This document shows, piece after piece, positions 26,501-37,366 of a stretch of 64,000 nt of DNA. A model generated the notes under the pieces. It saw only the letters and a list, made by a program, of their open reading frames with translations, made no database searches and was not told the DNA's origin. Positions within the stretch are counted from its first letter, which is position 1; each line of letters begins with the position of its first letter. The stretch is taken from positions 124,001 to 188,000 of the forward strand of contig VCJN01002426.1 in assembly GCA_006384855.1 (NCBI GenBank), given 5' to 3'. The stretch comes from Tetraselmis striata. Taxonomy: Eukaryota; Chlorophyta; Chlorodendrophyceae; Chlorodendrales; Chlorodendraceae. The translations under genes and the position numbers were made by a program.

Positions 26501-28840
26501 GGCGGCCAGGCGTTCTCTGCTCGTTGCCAATGTCCTTAGCTGCTGTCTCCCGCCAGCCACTGGGCAAGTCACCGCAGGTCCACCGGTATGCTATAATGCA
26601 TGCACAGAGGCTGACATGCTTGGGCAGGGAGAGTGGGTTTGGGGGAGAAAGTCAGTCTGAGAAATAAGATGGTGATCAAAGGACATACTACAGTCTTACG
26701 TCTTACCGCATGGACAAAGTGCACTTCTCACGGGGTTCTGCACCTTGCCAGGAACGGGAGGACGAGATCAAGCTGTGGAAGACGCTGCAGAACCTGTCCC
26801 CAGGCGACCCTCTGCCGCGGGACTTGCCGCGGCTGATGTGCAGCCGCTTTGGGATGTGCGCGCGCACATCTCACGCCACTGTCGCCAAGCACGCCCGCGG
26901 CGTTCGGATGAATCCTTTGAGCGGGGCGCCCAGCTCTCCGGGGATCCTGCAGTCATGACAACTGCCCCTGCCCGACGCCCCGACCGCAGGTACCTCCGCT
27001 TTGGGAAGGGCAGCGACCGCATCATGCCGTTCGTGAAGCGCTTTCCTCGAAGCAAGTGCGTGCCCCGCCCCCCTCCCCAGTCTCATATACCATGTCAGAG
27101 CGATACCTGCCCTTCATGGAGCTCCGGGTTATTTGCATAGAGGCAGAGCGGCCTTGCAGTGATGTGGTGAGACTGAGCCCTAGTCGGCCTTGAGATGGCG
27201 CCACTGCATCAGCACATGGTCGAATAAATGTACCCGTACGTTAGCCCTCCCCCGCCCCGGGAGTGGCTGCGACACTCACCAGCATGTACGGGTAGTCGCC
27301 ATAAATAAATAATGTCGCTAGTAGATAGCACATGGTGCCACGCTGAATTCGTTATTGCTGCTGTACAAGCGCGGACAGAGGTAATAATGCAGATGAGTGA
27401 TCTTCCTTATCATTCATGATTGGTGCCGGATCTGCGATTCTGCGAGTCTACATACGTGAGCACTCGTAGAAATGACTACATATAATGATATATTGATATG
27501 GCGGATGATTCGCACGCGACGCACCGAGTCGGCCGATATATATATTGAGCGGATTTGCGGATTCAATCAGTCCGTTTGCGGAGTATCTCAGCCACATATG
27601 TGATCATGGAGCTGCGCGATAGCATGCGGCTAATTGGCTCTTATGGTGGTCCAATACGGGAGTTGCAAAAACATATACTATGAATATCATAAGAAACAAA
27701 ATACAAATATTAAAATTACATATATCACAATATTATAAGAAACAAAAAACAAAAAAAAACGATATCGTCTGACATCTGTACGGGGGCAGAACCCGTAACT
27801 CCAATGTGATATAAATACATATATATACATGTTGTATATCACATTGGAGTTACGGGTACTGCCCCCGTACAGATATCAGACGATATCGTTATTTGTTTTT
27901 TTTCTTATAATATTGTAATATATGTTATTTTAATATTTGTATTTTGTTTCTTATACTATTTATATGTATATGTTTTTGCAACTCCCGTATTGGACCACCT
28001 TAAGAGCCAATTCGCCGCATGCTATCGCGCAGCTCCATGATCACATATGTGGCTGAGATACTCCGCAAACGGACTGACTGAATCCGCAAATCCGCTCAAC
28101 CTGCACCGCATCCCGGCTAGACATGGACTGAGGGCAGTGCTCCCCACCCCCATTGCGCTGCGGCAAACGGGCGTTGCTGTCCGCAGCATCATGTTCATCG
28201 ACTTCAAGGATCTTACGGAGGATACGGAGCGCACGGTGAAGGAAGTCCTCAAGTTTGTGGGTGTGGAGGAGGAGCGCTACACCCACCGCCCGCAGCCTGC
28301 CGGTGGGTTGCACCCCTCGTCACCACCCGTACCTCTGCATCATCTAAGATCTCACATAGCATCTCTCTGGCTGCTACCTATATTCACGCAGCGACGTGCA
28401 CAGCAGGGCTAGGTGCACAGAGGCGATGCTATTACTAATCTTTTTTTCCGGCCGCTGAATCGGCTGCCCCCCCCCTCTTCCCCCCCCCCCCCCCCCTCCC
28501 CCACTCAAACACACACGATCAAACCGCGCCAGGCATGAAGAGCGACTACAAGGGACGGCGCGTGCACCCTCCCACCCGGCGCAGGCTGATGAACGATTTC
28601 TTCCAGGTTAGTCGCATACTCGCGCTGCCCTTCACAGTGCAACCTACAGGGCATCAATGCCGGTCGCATTGCCGGCTCCCCAGTGCCAACCGCACCGGAT
28701 TCAGAGCCTCCCACTCCGCCCCATCACGTGGATGCTGACCGTGCCCTCCCCCGCACCACCTGCCCGCTGCCCAGGCGAGCAACGAGCGGCTGCAGGCCGT
28801 CACCCAGCGCACCTTCGACTGGATCCCGCAGAGCGCGTAG
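23505..28840 (+). CDS. Type II membrane sulfotransferase (PAPS-dependent)
   Basis: Transfers sulfate from PAPS to a carbohydrate or peptide acceptor, probably in the Golgi lumen. Exons, all phase-consistent: 23505-23556, 24110-24343, 25152-25402, 25924-26019, 26171-26212, 26387-26458, 26752-26837, 26990-27055, 28187-28302, 28533-28606, 28775-28840; 384 residues. Residues 5-42 form an uncleaved signal-anchor. The 5'-phosphosulfate loop is QKCGTTTL (107-114) and the 3'-phosphate loop LRDPVSALFS (212-221). Then follow the algal family stretches AEIM/MRNWG and FIDFKDLTEDTERTV, ending DWIPQSA. The start is the only ATG giving an anchor in phase with exon 2. The donor after exon 3 is GC (CAG|GCGAGC). 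The acceptor of exon 3 (GAGAG) is weak and was chosen by phase. It resembles the expanded sulfotransferase families of volvocine algae, which sulfate extracellular-matrix glycans; the acceptor here is unknown. Confidence 0.9.
27545..28099. repeat. 555-bp palindrome (fold-back) in sulfotransferase intron
   Basis: Long inverted repeat inside the intron 27056-28186. The left arm starts TTGAGCGGATTTGCGG at 27545 and the right arm ends with its complement at 28099. The arms are about 260 bases with few mismatches. The short AT-rich centre is near 27822 (GTGATATAAATAC to TTGTATATCAC). No clear target-site duplication flanks it. It could be a fold-back or MITE-type insertion, and once transcribed it could be a long RNA hairpin. 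Confidence 0.92.
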
Positions 28841-29021
28841 CTCGGGACTGTGTTGACATCAGTGCTGCTGTTACTGCTGTGCACCGGACGATGTAGCTAG
28901 GGTATGCGTATCAGTACTTAGCACATATCTGAGTGGTACAAGCACCGCGCTACGCACGCGCCGCGGGCACCGCATCGCGCCGGCCATGTAGGCGTTCGGT
29001 GCCCCGGCATGCTCACTTCCC

Positions 29022-29026
29022 TGTAA
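29022..29026 (+). terminator. Polyadenylation signal TGTAA, sulfotransferase
   Basis: TGTAA 182 bases past the stop at 28840. Confidence 0.55.
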
Positions 29027-29771
29027 CCAGACACTCCCCCGGCTATGGGCTTCCGCCTCCCAACCCCGGGCTCATGCCGAGCGGACGTGCGACATGGAAC
29101 GGCACGTCGGTTACGGGGAGGTTGCGCATGACACTGTCATGTGGCAGGGAGACGCGCCTTTGACATCCTGGTCACTGTGCCTTGATCCACACGTCATGCG
29201 GACAAACTGCGGCAGGAACTCCTCCACCATGCATGAATGTTACTGCCCAGACAAGGCATATCACACATTGTCCCCCCCCTCCCCACCACGGGCAGCCCCA
29301 TTCCATCTCTCATGTATGGACACAATATTCGGCCATTCAGGCGAATATCCCTACTGTCCAGATAAAAATTGCGCGGAGGATGGGCCATGTAATGTATGTG
29401 GAATGTTGTAGAGTACTGTGTAGTATCTGGTGTGGCCATGCGGTCAGGAGTGCACGCAGACACCATGTTTTCGCATTCTCTCTCTGCGCAGCATTCCCCC
29501 TGTCAGGATCGCGAACAGGTATGTTTCTTGGTGCCATGCTGCAGAAACAATCGCCTCCCATGTGCTACCGATGACAGACACATGGTAAATAGCGGGGGCA
29601 TGTGTTATGCTACGGCTGCTTGAGGGCCTTCCACAATTCAACCATGACAGCGTCCGCTGCAGCAGCCACTCAGCTGATGTGTCCAAGCCAGGCAAGTGTA
29701 GCCACCATCAGGCAAATGCCGCAGTGGATGGAATGAGCGCCCATGGCGAGCCATGTGTAATGTACCCGATG
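29027..29771. other. Convergent intergenic region
   Basis: Between the 3' ends of the sulfotransferase and the SAP/SPIRAL1-like gene. Nothing coding or structured is recognised. Confidence 0.5.
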
Positions 29772-29776
29772 TTACA
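29772..29776 (-). terminator. Polyadenylation signal TGTAA, SAP/SPIRAL1-like gene
   Basis: TTACA on the + strand, 266 bases past the stop of the - strand gene. Confidence 0.45.
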
Positions 29777-30042
29777 GCAGCCTGCGACCCCGAAACGCAG
29801 GCATCCCTGTGTGTACGTGAAATCTGATGGGCGCCGCACTCCCCAGAGTGCCACCGCCCCCTCCCCTCAATTGAGGGAAGAGGCCGGCTGGGCCAACGGG
29901 CCGATCTGAGCCGCAGGGGCCAGGCAGAGCAGCTTGGCACAACCGGGCCCTTCCATAGATGCATACATACATACATATCAGAACCTCCCCGCCCGCATTG
30001 CTCTATGCCTCGCCATGTGCAAAGCTGGGCGCGGTCGGCCCT

Positions 30043-31094
30043 CTAGCCAAACATAATCTGGGAGGCGCCGCCGGGCGTCTGAAGCACCTTGGAGGAGGGG
30101 CGGTCGGTGATGAAGTTGCCCACGTTCTGGCCACCCGGGCGCGCGTAGTTGTTGCGGTTGGCGGTCTCGGCGCCGATCTGGTCAAAACTGATACTGCTGC
30201 CGCCACCCGGGGGCGCCAGCACCTTGGAGGAGGGGCGGTCGGTGATGAAGTTGCCCGTGTTCTGGCCGCCGGGGCGCGCGTAGTTGTTGCCGGGGCTGGC
30301 GGACGCCGCCTCCTTGGGCGCCACCACGCCCTCCACGGCTGGCTCCGGAGCCGCGACCACGGGCTCAGGGGCAACCTGGGCGGGTGCCGCTGGGGCCTCG
30401 TTTTCGGCCCTGCGTCGGGGAAACAGTTGCGCAAGCATGTTTCAGTCGCATTTATTGCCAGCCCATTCACCCGGTTGAACTCCCCACCAACCACTGACCC
30501 TACAGAAGCAAAGGAGGCCGAATTCCGTACCAGTTGAAGGAAATCTGGGAGGCGCCGCCGGGCTGCTGAAGCACACGGGAGGACGGGCGGTCGGTGATAA
30601 AGTTGCCCGTGTTCTGGCCGCCCGGGCGCGCGTAGTTGTTGTCGGCGGGGTGGTGCTCCTCGAGGTCGGTGGCGGCGTGCACCTCGCTGCGAGGAGCAAG
30701 TCAGCGTCCCTTTTGTCAGGTCAACCCCCAGACATACTATCGAGACGCCCCGCCCCATGTCCTCTCCTCTTTGGCCCGGTCCCGGCGCAGCGCATGCGGC
30801 AGTCGACGCCGTGAATGACTGTCCGGTCTTGTGTTTATTTCTCGCGATGTTCGCTGACAACGCGCGGGTCCCGTCGTCGGCAACGTCGGCTTCATGCTCA
30901 GGGAGGGGAGCGGGAGGTCACCTGGCAGGAGCGGGGGCGGCAGCCGTGGGGTTCATGAGGCTGTCCGTCAGGCGCTCACGCAGCGCATCCATGCCCCCGG
31001 CGGGGTTCAGGCCGCGCGCGCGGAGCTCGACACGCAAGTCCTTCAGGAGCATCCCGTTCACGCGCTTCGTGATCACCTCGCGGGACTCGGCCAT
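30043..31094 (-). CDS. SAP domain protein with three SPIRAL1-like motifs
   Basis: Exons 30922-31094, 30531-30686 and 30043-30409 join in phase to 231 residues. Residues 14-48 (RVNGMLLKDLRVELRARGL, then GMDALRERL) look like a SAP helix-extension-helix, normally a DNA/RNA-binding fold. Three near-identical copies of a 34-residue motif follow at about 74-108, 150-185 and 196-231. Each has the pattern NNYARPGGQNxGNFITDRPSS(R/K)V, then PGGxSxIxF. That is the signature of plant SPIRAL1 proteins (GQNSGN and DRPS...PGG), which bind growing microtubule ends; animal Jupiter/HN1 proteins share part of it. A Pro/Ala linker joins motifs 1 and 2. The ATG at 31094 has a good context (AAGATGGC). SAP plus SPIRAL1 motifs is an unusual pairing, and the function is inferred from the motifs only. 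Confidence 0.85.
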
Positions 31095-31224
31095 CTTGCT
31101 GCTGGATCTGGTAAGCAAGGACGGAAGCGGGGTCAGCGAGAGAGCTAAGACGAAAGCGAGGTCGAAGCAGCAGGGTCAAGGGAGGGGTGCACATCATTCG
31201 CTTTGGCGTGGTGGTGGTTCCTTT

Positions 31225-31260
<36 letters not shown>

Positions 31261-32399
31261 GTTGTTTAAGGGTAGGAGCTTCCGCCGAGGATGCGCGCAC
31301 ACCGCTACGAACTACAAATACGACCTGGCAGGACCAGGAGCGGATGGGTCGGTTGTCCTACAGGACCGGAAGGGTAGGTACAGAAGCACGGACCGAACAA
31401 CAAAGCTATTCGCCAGTAACGGGGGCTGTACAGGTGATGTGAGAATGCCCTGGCTGCCTCTTCCAGCGGGTTGGTTGCTACGGCGAAGTCAACGCACTAC
31501 CGGAAGTACTGAGCGTCGCGTCGACGACCGGTCGGCGGCAGCGAGGCGCGAAAAACTGGCGACGAACCGCCAGCGTGGCTTCAGGGCGCAGCAAAGGGCA
31601 GAACAGACTGCCTGAGCTGCTGTGGTACTGTTGCATGCGGAAGGGATCCCAGGATCAAAGTGACGCACCTGGGTATGTTGGATGTAGGCGTGAGAAGCAG
31701 GCGGTGGTGGGGAGAACCGGTTGTGGACCGTCGTTTGTGGGTGGAGCTGAGGTGAGTCGCGCGGAACAGCAGCAGCACCTGCGCGGAATAATCGGCGCGC
31801 GCGGTACCGGTATACCGGTATCGCCGTACCTTTCCTGCAGGATGATCATCCCGCTCCCCGCCGGCGGCCGGCCGTACTGTACCCGTACAGTACTAGTAGG
31901 CGGTTTTGTTTTCGTGATTTCCGATATCGCCTTCTGCTTATAGCTCATGTAAATCAACTAAGGATCTTAGTAGGCGGACAGACGACGCTGCGCCCATTCG
32001 GGGCTGCCGGGGCGGGGCCGCCCACCGCCAGCAACAATACAGGTATAAAGGCGCAACAAAGTGCAAGCTTGCCGGTGACGCGATGCTCCCCGCGTAACTG
32101 CACGCGCGTCGCTAAAGCTCATTTCAAAGTTGAGTCTGGTTTTGCCAACAAATTCGCGCAGGCCGTTTTACAAGGATACGAGCCGGAATTGGCAGGAAGG
32201 TTTAGTGAAAACGGAGAAAGGGGGGCGCTGTGTAACACAGCGAGATTGGAAGATGGCAGGCTCAGCTGTCACGGCTGCTTTATGTCTACTCGTGCTACAC
32301 CCAAAACAAGGCGCAACGACGGGTGAACTAGTAACGTGTACCACTTAGCAGCAACGGTAGGCGGAAAAGCAGTTACGAAAGGAGGAAACCCCATAAACT
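31095..32399. other. Upstream region of the SAP/SPIRAL1-like gene, 30-base G run
   Basis: Holds a G run of about 30 bases (31230-31259), which is poly(C) on the sense strand of the gene. It probably lies in the 5' UTR or promoter. Right of about 31.9 kb the sequence is repetitive and joins the mobile-element district. Confidence 0.5.
31905..31955. repeat. Dispersed repeat, copy 1
   Basis: GTGATTTCCGATATCGCCTT and the following bases (to ATGTAAAT) recur at 61857-61898 in the same orientation with a few differences. Family unknown. Confidence 0.7.
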
Positions 32400-32412
32400 A
32401 GTAGTTTAAACC
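32255..32412. repeat. Dispersed repeat related to 41650-41785
   Basis: Shares a block with 41650-41785: ACGGGTGAACTAGTAAC, then GTACCA, a GGCGGAAAAG-like piece and CCATAA-CTAG. Same orientation, diverged. A 24-bp piece (CAAAGTTGAGTCTGGTTTTG) also occurs twice near here, at about 32125 and 32416. Confidence 0.65.
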
Positions 32413-33163
32413 ATCTCAAAGTTGAGTCTGGTTTTGCCAGTGATGAGCGAACGGAGAGAGCGGTAGATTGACGAAGAAGGGGTAGCGCCAGGTCACGACG
32501 GGGGCACCGGGAAGGTCGCCGCTGCGGAGTCTTGTTGAACCTGGAAGTGGCGAAGGGGCGCGATATGTATCGACCGAGGAAGAACCACGAGCCGGGTGGA
32601 GAGAGGTCGTTTGGTCGATGTAGTCCATAACGACGTCGGAGTTCGTGGCCCAACCGCCTTAGTGGCGAATTTGGGACAGCGGAACTCCGATGGCGTTAGC
32701 AAGAGAGGCTGTTGCACCCTTGCGAAGGTTACTGTGCAATCTCCGCCATGAAGTGCCGCCGGGAGGGGCAGCACCGACGACGAGACGAACGGCCGTAGAG
32801 AGCGAGCCAATCCGATGCTGTAGTAGCGGCAGTCCAAGATCTAGACTGCTTGCTCGGGATGACCACCCATAAGTTTGTCTCGACCCATGCAACAAGGACT
32901 AGGGGGGCAGACATGACGTTGTCAATGAAGTGGTGCAGGAGGCGCGCGACGCCCGCGGGGTAGTGCTCCGGCACTGGAAGGAGTAGCCAAGCACGAACGT
33001 CGTCGGGGCCGCCCCTTCTCTCGGCACACATGCATGGTGATGTTGTAGGCGTCGACATGCACGTCCCACCGCACTCGGCAGGACGCGCCAGCAAGAACAT
33101 GAAGTTAATAAGCGAGGCCATGAGGGCTCGGAAGTCGTATCGGTACTACTCGGAGGGCCGGGG

Positions 33164-33200
<37 letters not shown>

Positions 33201-33690
33201 ACCGACTCAAGTCGGCCCGCTCAACGAAGCTATAAGCGACATCTGCAGGCAACGGCGGGACTCGCAAAGGGGCAGCCTCCATGCGGCGTTGACTAAGCAG
33301 CATGCCACGACGCGCGGCCGTGAGGTGCATGCATGCTATCCTTAGCGATGGAGTCGATGTTGTGCAACTCGAAGACGGTGTTGATTGCTAACATGATGTA
33401 AAATTGTTAAGACCTAGCCCCAATGTGGCCCCGCTTACAAATCCAAAAGACGTGGCAGTGGTCGCCTCCATCGGGATGGTGTTCTCGGAGTCGTGGCAAT
33501 AAAACTCCGCGAACTGAGACAGCGTGCTGGGCGGCGTAGCTCTTGATGGGCGTTTGGGCAGGGAGGGAGCTGGAGAGTAGGTCGAGGGCCCGTTGTCCCA
33601 ACTCATCGTCTGAACCGAACGCTTCCGACCTGTAGACGGGACTGGCGGAGTGAAGCAACCCATGGGGCGGCAGCTTCGGGCTCGTCAATT
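32400..33690 (-). mobile_element. Tyrosine-recombinase retroelement fossil (DIRS-like), broken
   Basis: Minus-strand remains of a tyrosine recombinase. An N-terminal SAM-like part (QRALDLLSSSL region, 33.4-33.69 kb) is followed by catalytic-domain pieces (about 32.6-33.3 kb), with a G run of about 36 bases between them. The family is the recombinase type carried by DIRS retrotransposons, which are common in volvocine algae; a Crypton is the alternative. The element is clearly broken in several places, and I see no reverse transcriptase next to it. A related fossil lies at 55358-55860. Age: old, judging by decay. Confidence 0.65.
33162..33197. repeat. Poly(G) run
   Basis: About 36 consecutive G inside the recombinase fossil. 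One of the longest of some twenty poly(G)/poly(C) runs in the window. Confidence 0.95.
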
Positions 33691-34224
33691 ACGTAAGTAC
33701 GACCCTTGGCCGACGGACTAATAACACGGGCCGGTTGATTTCAGCAAAGTACTCGGCCGCGGCGGTTAGCTAGGTTGCCGGCGGCGGCGGTTGGTCGGTA
33801 ATTGTTGGGCGGGTTAGTCAGAGCACCAATACGGGTTTGCGGGGCAAGTTTAGGTAGGAGGGCCGCCCCGCGCGCCCGTCGCGCTCGTAGCGCCTGCCCC
33901 GCCGTGCGTAACACACTATACACGAGCGAAAGATGGTCGTTGCGAACCACTTGTAACACGTCGTGTAACAACCGACGTACGCGGTGATGCGATGGTACGG
34001 GAGGCGGATCGTTGAGCCGCCATGTGCATGTGTTCGGATGGTTGAGCCACACTCGGCCGTGGCTATAGTAAGAAGCGCCGCACCGAACGTTAAAATGAAG
34101 TCAATAGGTTGGGGCGGGGGGGGGGGGGGGGGGGGGTCCGGTCACATTATGGCGCTCATCCCGCCGTTACTGAGCTGCCATGGTTCGTTGTAGTGCGGCG
34201 GTCACCGAAAGGTGACCTCACAAA

Positions 34225-34246
34225 CACTGTGAGATTCAGATGTGAC
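34225..34246 (+). repeat. Left terminal inverted repeat of the CACTA element
   Basis: 22 bp starting CACTGTGAG, an exact complement of 41438-41459. Preceded by the target duplicate AAA (34222-34224). Confidence 0.9.
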
Positions 34247-34475
34247 GTAAATGTGCCCTACTGGTGACGAACGACGACATACGGGGACGATACGGGACGG
34301 ACGAGGGACGTGGATTTCATACCCAGTAGCGACGACTATCGCGCGCGACCTGTAAAGTACTATATGAATTTCTCGTTTCCATAATTTCATCAAATTGATA
34401 TGCGCACGCGGGCTCGCGTGTCGCCCGCCGACGCGGAGCACCCGGGCTAAGTACAGGCGGATGTACGCACTCATT

Positions 34476-34556
34476 GCACATCGCCGCACATCGCTGACCG
34501 CACATCGCTGACCGCTGACCCCGCGGTGTGCCGCGATGTGCGGCACGACGGGCGGA
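34476..34556. repeat. Subterminal repeats and palindrome of the CACTA element
   Basis: Direct repeats of CGCACATCGCTGACC followed by their near complement (CCGCGATGTGCGG). Arrays of short repeats inside the TIRs are typical transposase-binding regions of CACTA elements. Confidence 0.55.
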
Positions 34557-34833
34557 GGTGTGGGCGGATGTAGGTGGTACGGTAGGTGGTAGGCGGTAGG
34601 TGGTGTTCGTAGGTGCGCGTTTTAATGCAGCCGCCCTAACTGCTGATGATTGTGTAACGCCCCAGCACGCGCATGAAGTACGGGGTCGCCTCACGGTCAC
34701 CGCCGCTCACCGTTGAATCAAGCGCGGACAGCCGCGCACTCGCATCTGTGTTGCCTGCCGGTGGTGGGTTACATCCATCCCAACTCTCAACCCCCCCCCC
34801 CCCCCGCCCCGCCCCCCGCGCGCGGCAGCAAGC

Positions 34834-36270
34834 ATGCCGGCAAAGGGATGGATAGCGAGTGTGTCGAAGGATGGCGTGTACACATGCAAGCACTGCCACG
34901 GCATCGTGACGGGTAGTAGTGAAAGGACGGCGCGAGAGCGGCACTTCCTAAAATTCCCGAACTGTAGCCACTCGTTGAAGCGTGCGGCTAAGTTGCGCCG
35001 CAAGGCCGCCTTATCACAAGCAGCAGCAGCAGGGGCGGCAGCAGCAGCAGCAGCAGCAACAGCAGCAACAAGCGCGGCAGCAGGAGTAGCTGCAGCCGTC
35101 GGAAACGGCCCGCCGGCGCCGGTCTCGGACGACGGCGGCTCGAAGGTGGACGATGTGATGGGCGTGGGGGAGGACCCCGTTGGCGAAGACGGTATGGACA
35201 TCGACGCGCCTGCGTGGCCGCCGGCGGGCGTCGAACCCGCGATGAGGGCGTGATATGGAAAGGCGATCCCGGCGACTTCTACATGAAGGTCATCGCCAAG
35301 AAGTTCCGGGGAGTATGGCACTACGGCGTGATAACCGGCGTCGTTACCGAGTGGGTGTTGGAGGACTACGGCGGGGCGACCCAGTGGCGCGCTGTTTTCG
35401 AGGACGGTGACATTGTGGACCTTCTGCGTTCAGAGGTGAGTGGGCCCGGCCTGCGTGCTGGTGGCACCACTCAACTGCGGTTGTATGGAATCACACGCAC
35501 CCGCCCGGTCGGCGTGGCAGGTTGTGGAGGCTATGGCGGCTGCCCAGGAGCACCCCCCTGTGGATGCGGACGGGGAGGCTCGCTTGGTAACCGTCCATCA
35601 AGGCGATGACTTGTCCAGTGAATCACGCACCTTGCCCGGCGTGCGTTCAACACAACCCGGCTGCCATGGCGTGTGCCATGTGCATGTGGTCCTGGGCTAT
35701 GTCAGCATGATCAACCTCTTCCCCCTCGCGCCGTTCCACCTGTTTTTTTTTGGCTTGGGAAGGGACTTCTGGAGGAAATTTGTCACCGTGCAGGGCCACA
35801 TTGGATTCCGAGCTATGAAGCAGGAAGACCGGCGCCAGGCTTTAGTCCCGATACCCAGCAACTTTGAACGCGGGTTGCGCCCTTCGTTTGCAGTGTCCAA
35901 GAATCGAAAGGTAACCCCCCCCCCCCCCCCCCCCCCCGGGCGTGGGCGTGGGCGTGACGGCATTCCCCTCCATGACTGCAGGGTCAGGCAAGGTGACGGT
36001 GCAGTCCGGCTGGGTCATGGAGGACTGCTTGCACCACATGGAAACGTTTTCCATTCTTAACGCCGGTCCGCTGCTCGAGGAGGCCCGGGTGAAGGCGATC
36101 ATGACCGAGAAGGAGCTTCGCGTCCCCAGGCGGTGCTTGGGCACATGTACAAGCGCATGCAAGGAGCTGCGTGGTTCGTCACGCGGTGGGGGTTGCAGAA
36201 TGTGGTGACGGAGGAGGACGGCCCCGAGCGCAAGGCGCAGGTGGACGCGCTCACTAGGGAGGGGAGGACT
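34834..36270 (+). CDS. CACTA-borne ORF: BED-type zinc finger plus Tudor-like domain
   Basis: Candidate element-encoded protein. The first ATG is at 34834. Exon A (34834-35145) gives a BED-like zinc finger (CKHC, then an H-x5-C in ERHFLKFPNC), followed by an Ala-rich stretch. Exon B (35247-35435) follows in phase after a 101-base intron and has a Tudor/PTM-like core (KKFRGVWHYGVITGV, then WRAVFEDGDIVDLL) with a good GTGAGT donor. Exon C is about 35521-35586. Further coding-like stretches at 35763-35911 (FRAMKQEDRR) and 35983-36130 (WVMEDCLHHMETF) could not be joined in phase with confidence. BED fingers are common DNA-binding parts of transposases. The Tudor-like part could be cargo from a host gene. 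Catalytic residues were not located. Confidence 0.45.
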
Positions 36271-36280
36271 CGATACCCAG

Positions 36281-36411
36281 CGCGGCGCCAAGGCGCGGCG
36301 GCCGGGGCAGCGCGGCGCCAAGGCGCGGCGGCCGGGGCAGCGCGGCGCCAAGGCGCGGCGGCCGGGGCAGCGCGGCGCCAAGGCGCGGCGGCCGGGGCAG
36401 CGCGGCGCCAA
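36281..36411. repeat. 30-bp minisatellite, 4.4 copies
   Basis: Unit CGCGGCGCCAAGGCGCGGCG plus ten bases, repeated from 36281, 36311, 36341, 36371 and 36401 (partial), practically identical. The unit length is a multiple of three, so an open + frame reads RRQGAAAGA repeats. Confidence 0.95.
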
Positions 36412-37017
36412 GACAGCGCATACAGCGGAATCGGCGGAAAGGGATGCATTACAAGCTGTGGACGGCAGCCGCTGAAAACTATGCGGTCATGCCGCAACAA
36501 CCCCAGCACTGGCTTCTGGATACCTCTGATCTGGCTGACGGCGGCAGGCTGCGGGATGCAGGGCCGCATGATTGAGGTGGCGGTGCTGGTTTGCCCGCAG
36601 AGTCTGCATGCGGCGGAGGCGGCGCAGCCGCATAGGCACTAGACAATGCTCTGAAGCGAGCCCCAATTGTCTGCCCAGCGCCTGCCCCAATGTAACGCAC
36701 CAGCTTGGCAGCAATTGGCAGCTCTTTTGCCCCCCCTCCACCCCACAGACACACTACCAATACCAGTTTCTCATCCCGGCGGGCAGTTGATGCGTATACC
36801 CAGGCTTGTGCGTACGCGGTGCGGGGGGGGGGGGGGGGGGGGGGATCACTATAGCTAAGCTAGTGATGTGAGATATGAGTGCAGCAACAGATATTGTGCA
36901 AGATATAATACGATGGCATGCAAGCGGGTCCCCGCTCTTCCACAATCATTGGCCCTGCTCCCTCTTGCCCCGCCCCCGGTGCCCTTTAGCTGCTCTCAGC
37001 ATCCCGAGTGGGATGGG

Positions 37018-37323
37018 CGGGGCAGCGGTTGCTACCGAGTGAGGCGTAGCATCGTTTGCAGTAGCAACGCAGCCTTTCCGGTGTGACGCCGCCTGGATGT
37101 AACCCAGCAGTACGCGCAAAGTGCAAGTGCAAGCTGCTGATGGCGGGGATCCCGCGCGGGGGGGGGGGGGGGGGGGGGGGGGGAGGCAGCGGCTGTGGGA
37201 TAGGCGCGGCAGCGGTTGCTACAGAGTGAGGCGTCGCATCGTTTGCAGTAGCAACGCAGCCTTTCCGGTTGCATAGTGTGACGCAGCCTGGATGTAACCC
37301 AGCAGTACGCGCAAAGTGCAAGT
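37018..37323. repeat. Direct repeat pair of about 115 bp around a G run
   Basis: The block from GGGCAGCGGTTGCTAC to CGCGCAAAGTGCAAGTG occurs at about 37018-37131 and again at about 37206-37323, with small differences. A run of some 26 G (37158-37183) lies between them. Confidence 0.85.
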
Positions 37324-37366
37324 GTTACACGTCCGTGTGCCCCACCCAATGACATTGCGCCCGACC

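Noticed and set aside
27537-28110. Target-site duplication around the intronic palindrome
   Set aside because: The flanks (TATATATA on the left, CCTGCAC on the right) do not match, so a MITE with a normal duplication is not shown.
30757-31269. + strand open frame across the SAP/SPIRAL1-like gene
   Set aside because: Antisense of a gene with clear protein motifs; it runs into a poly(G) run.
35220-35285. tRNA-like T-arm (GCGGGTTCGACGCCCGC on the - strand) with a 7-bp acceptor-like pairing
   Set aside because: The whole is only about 60 bases and has no room for D and anticodon arms. It lies in the candidate BED/Tudor ORF intron region.
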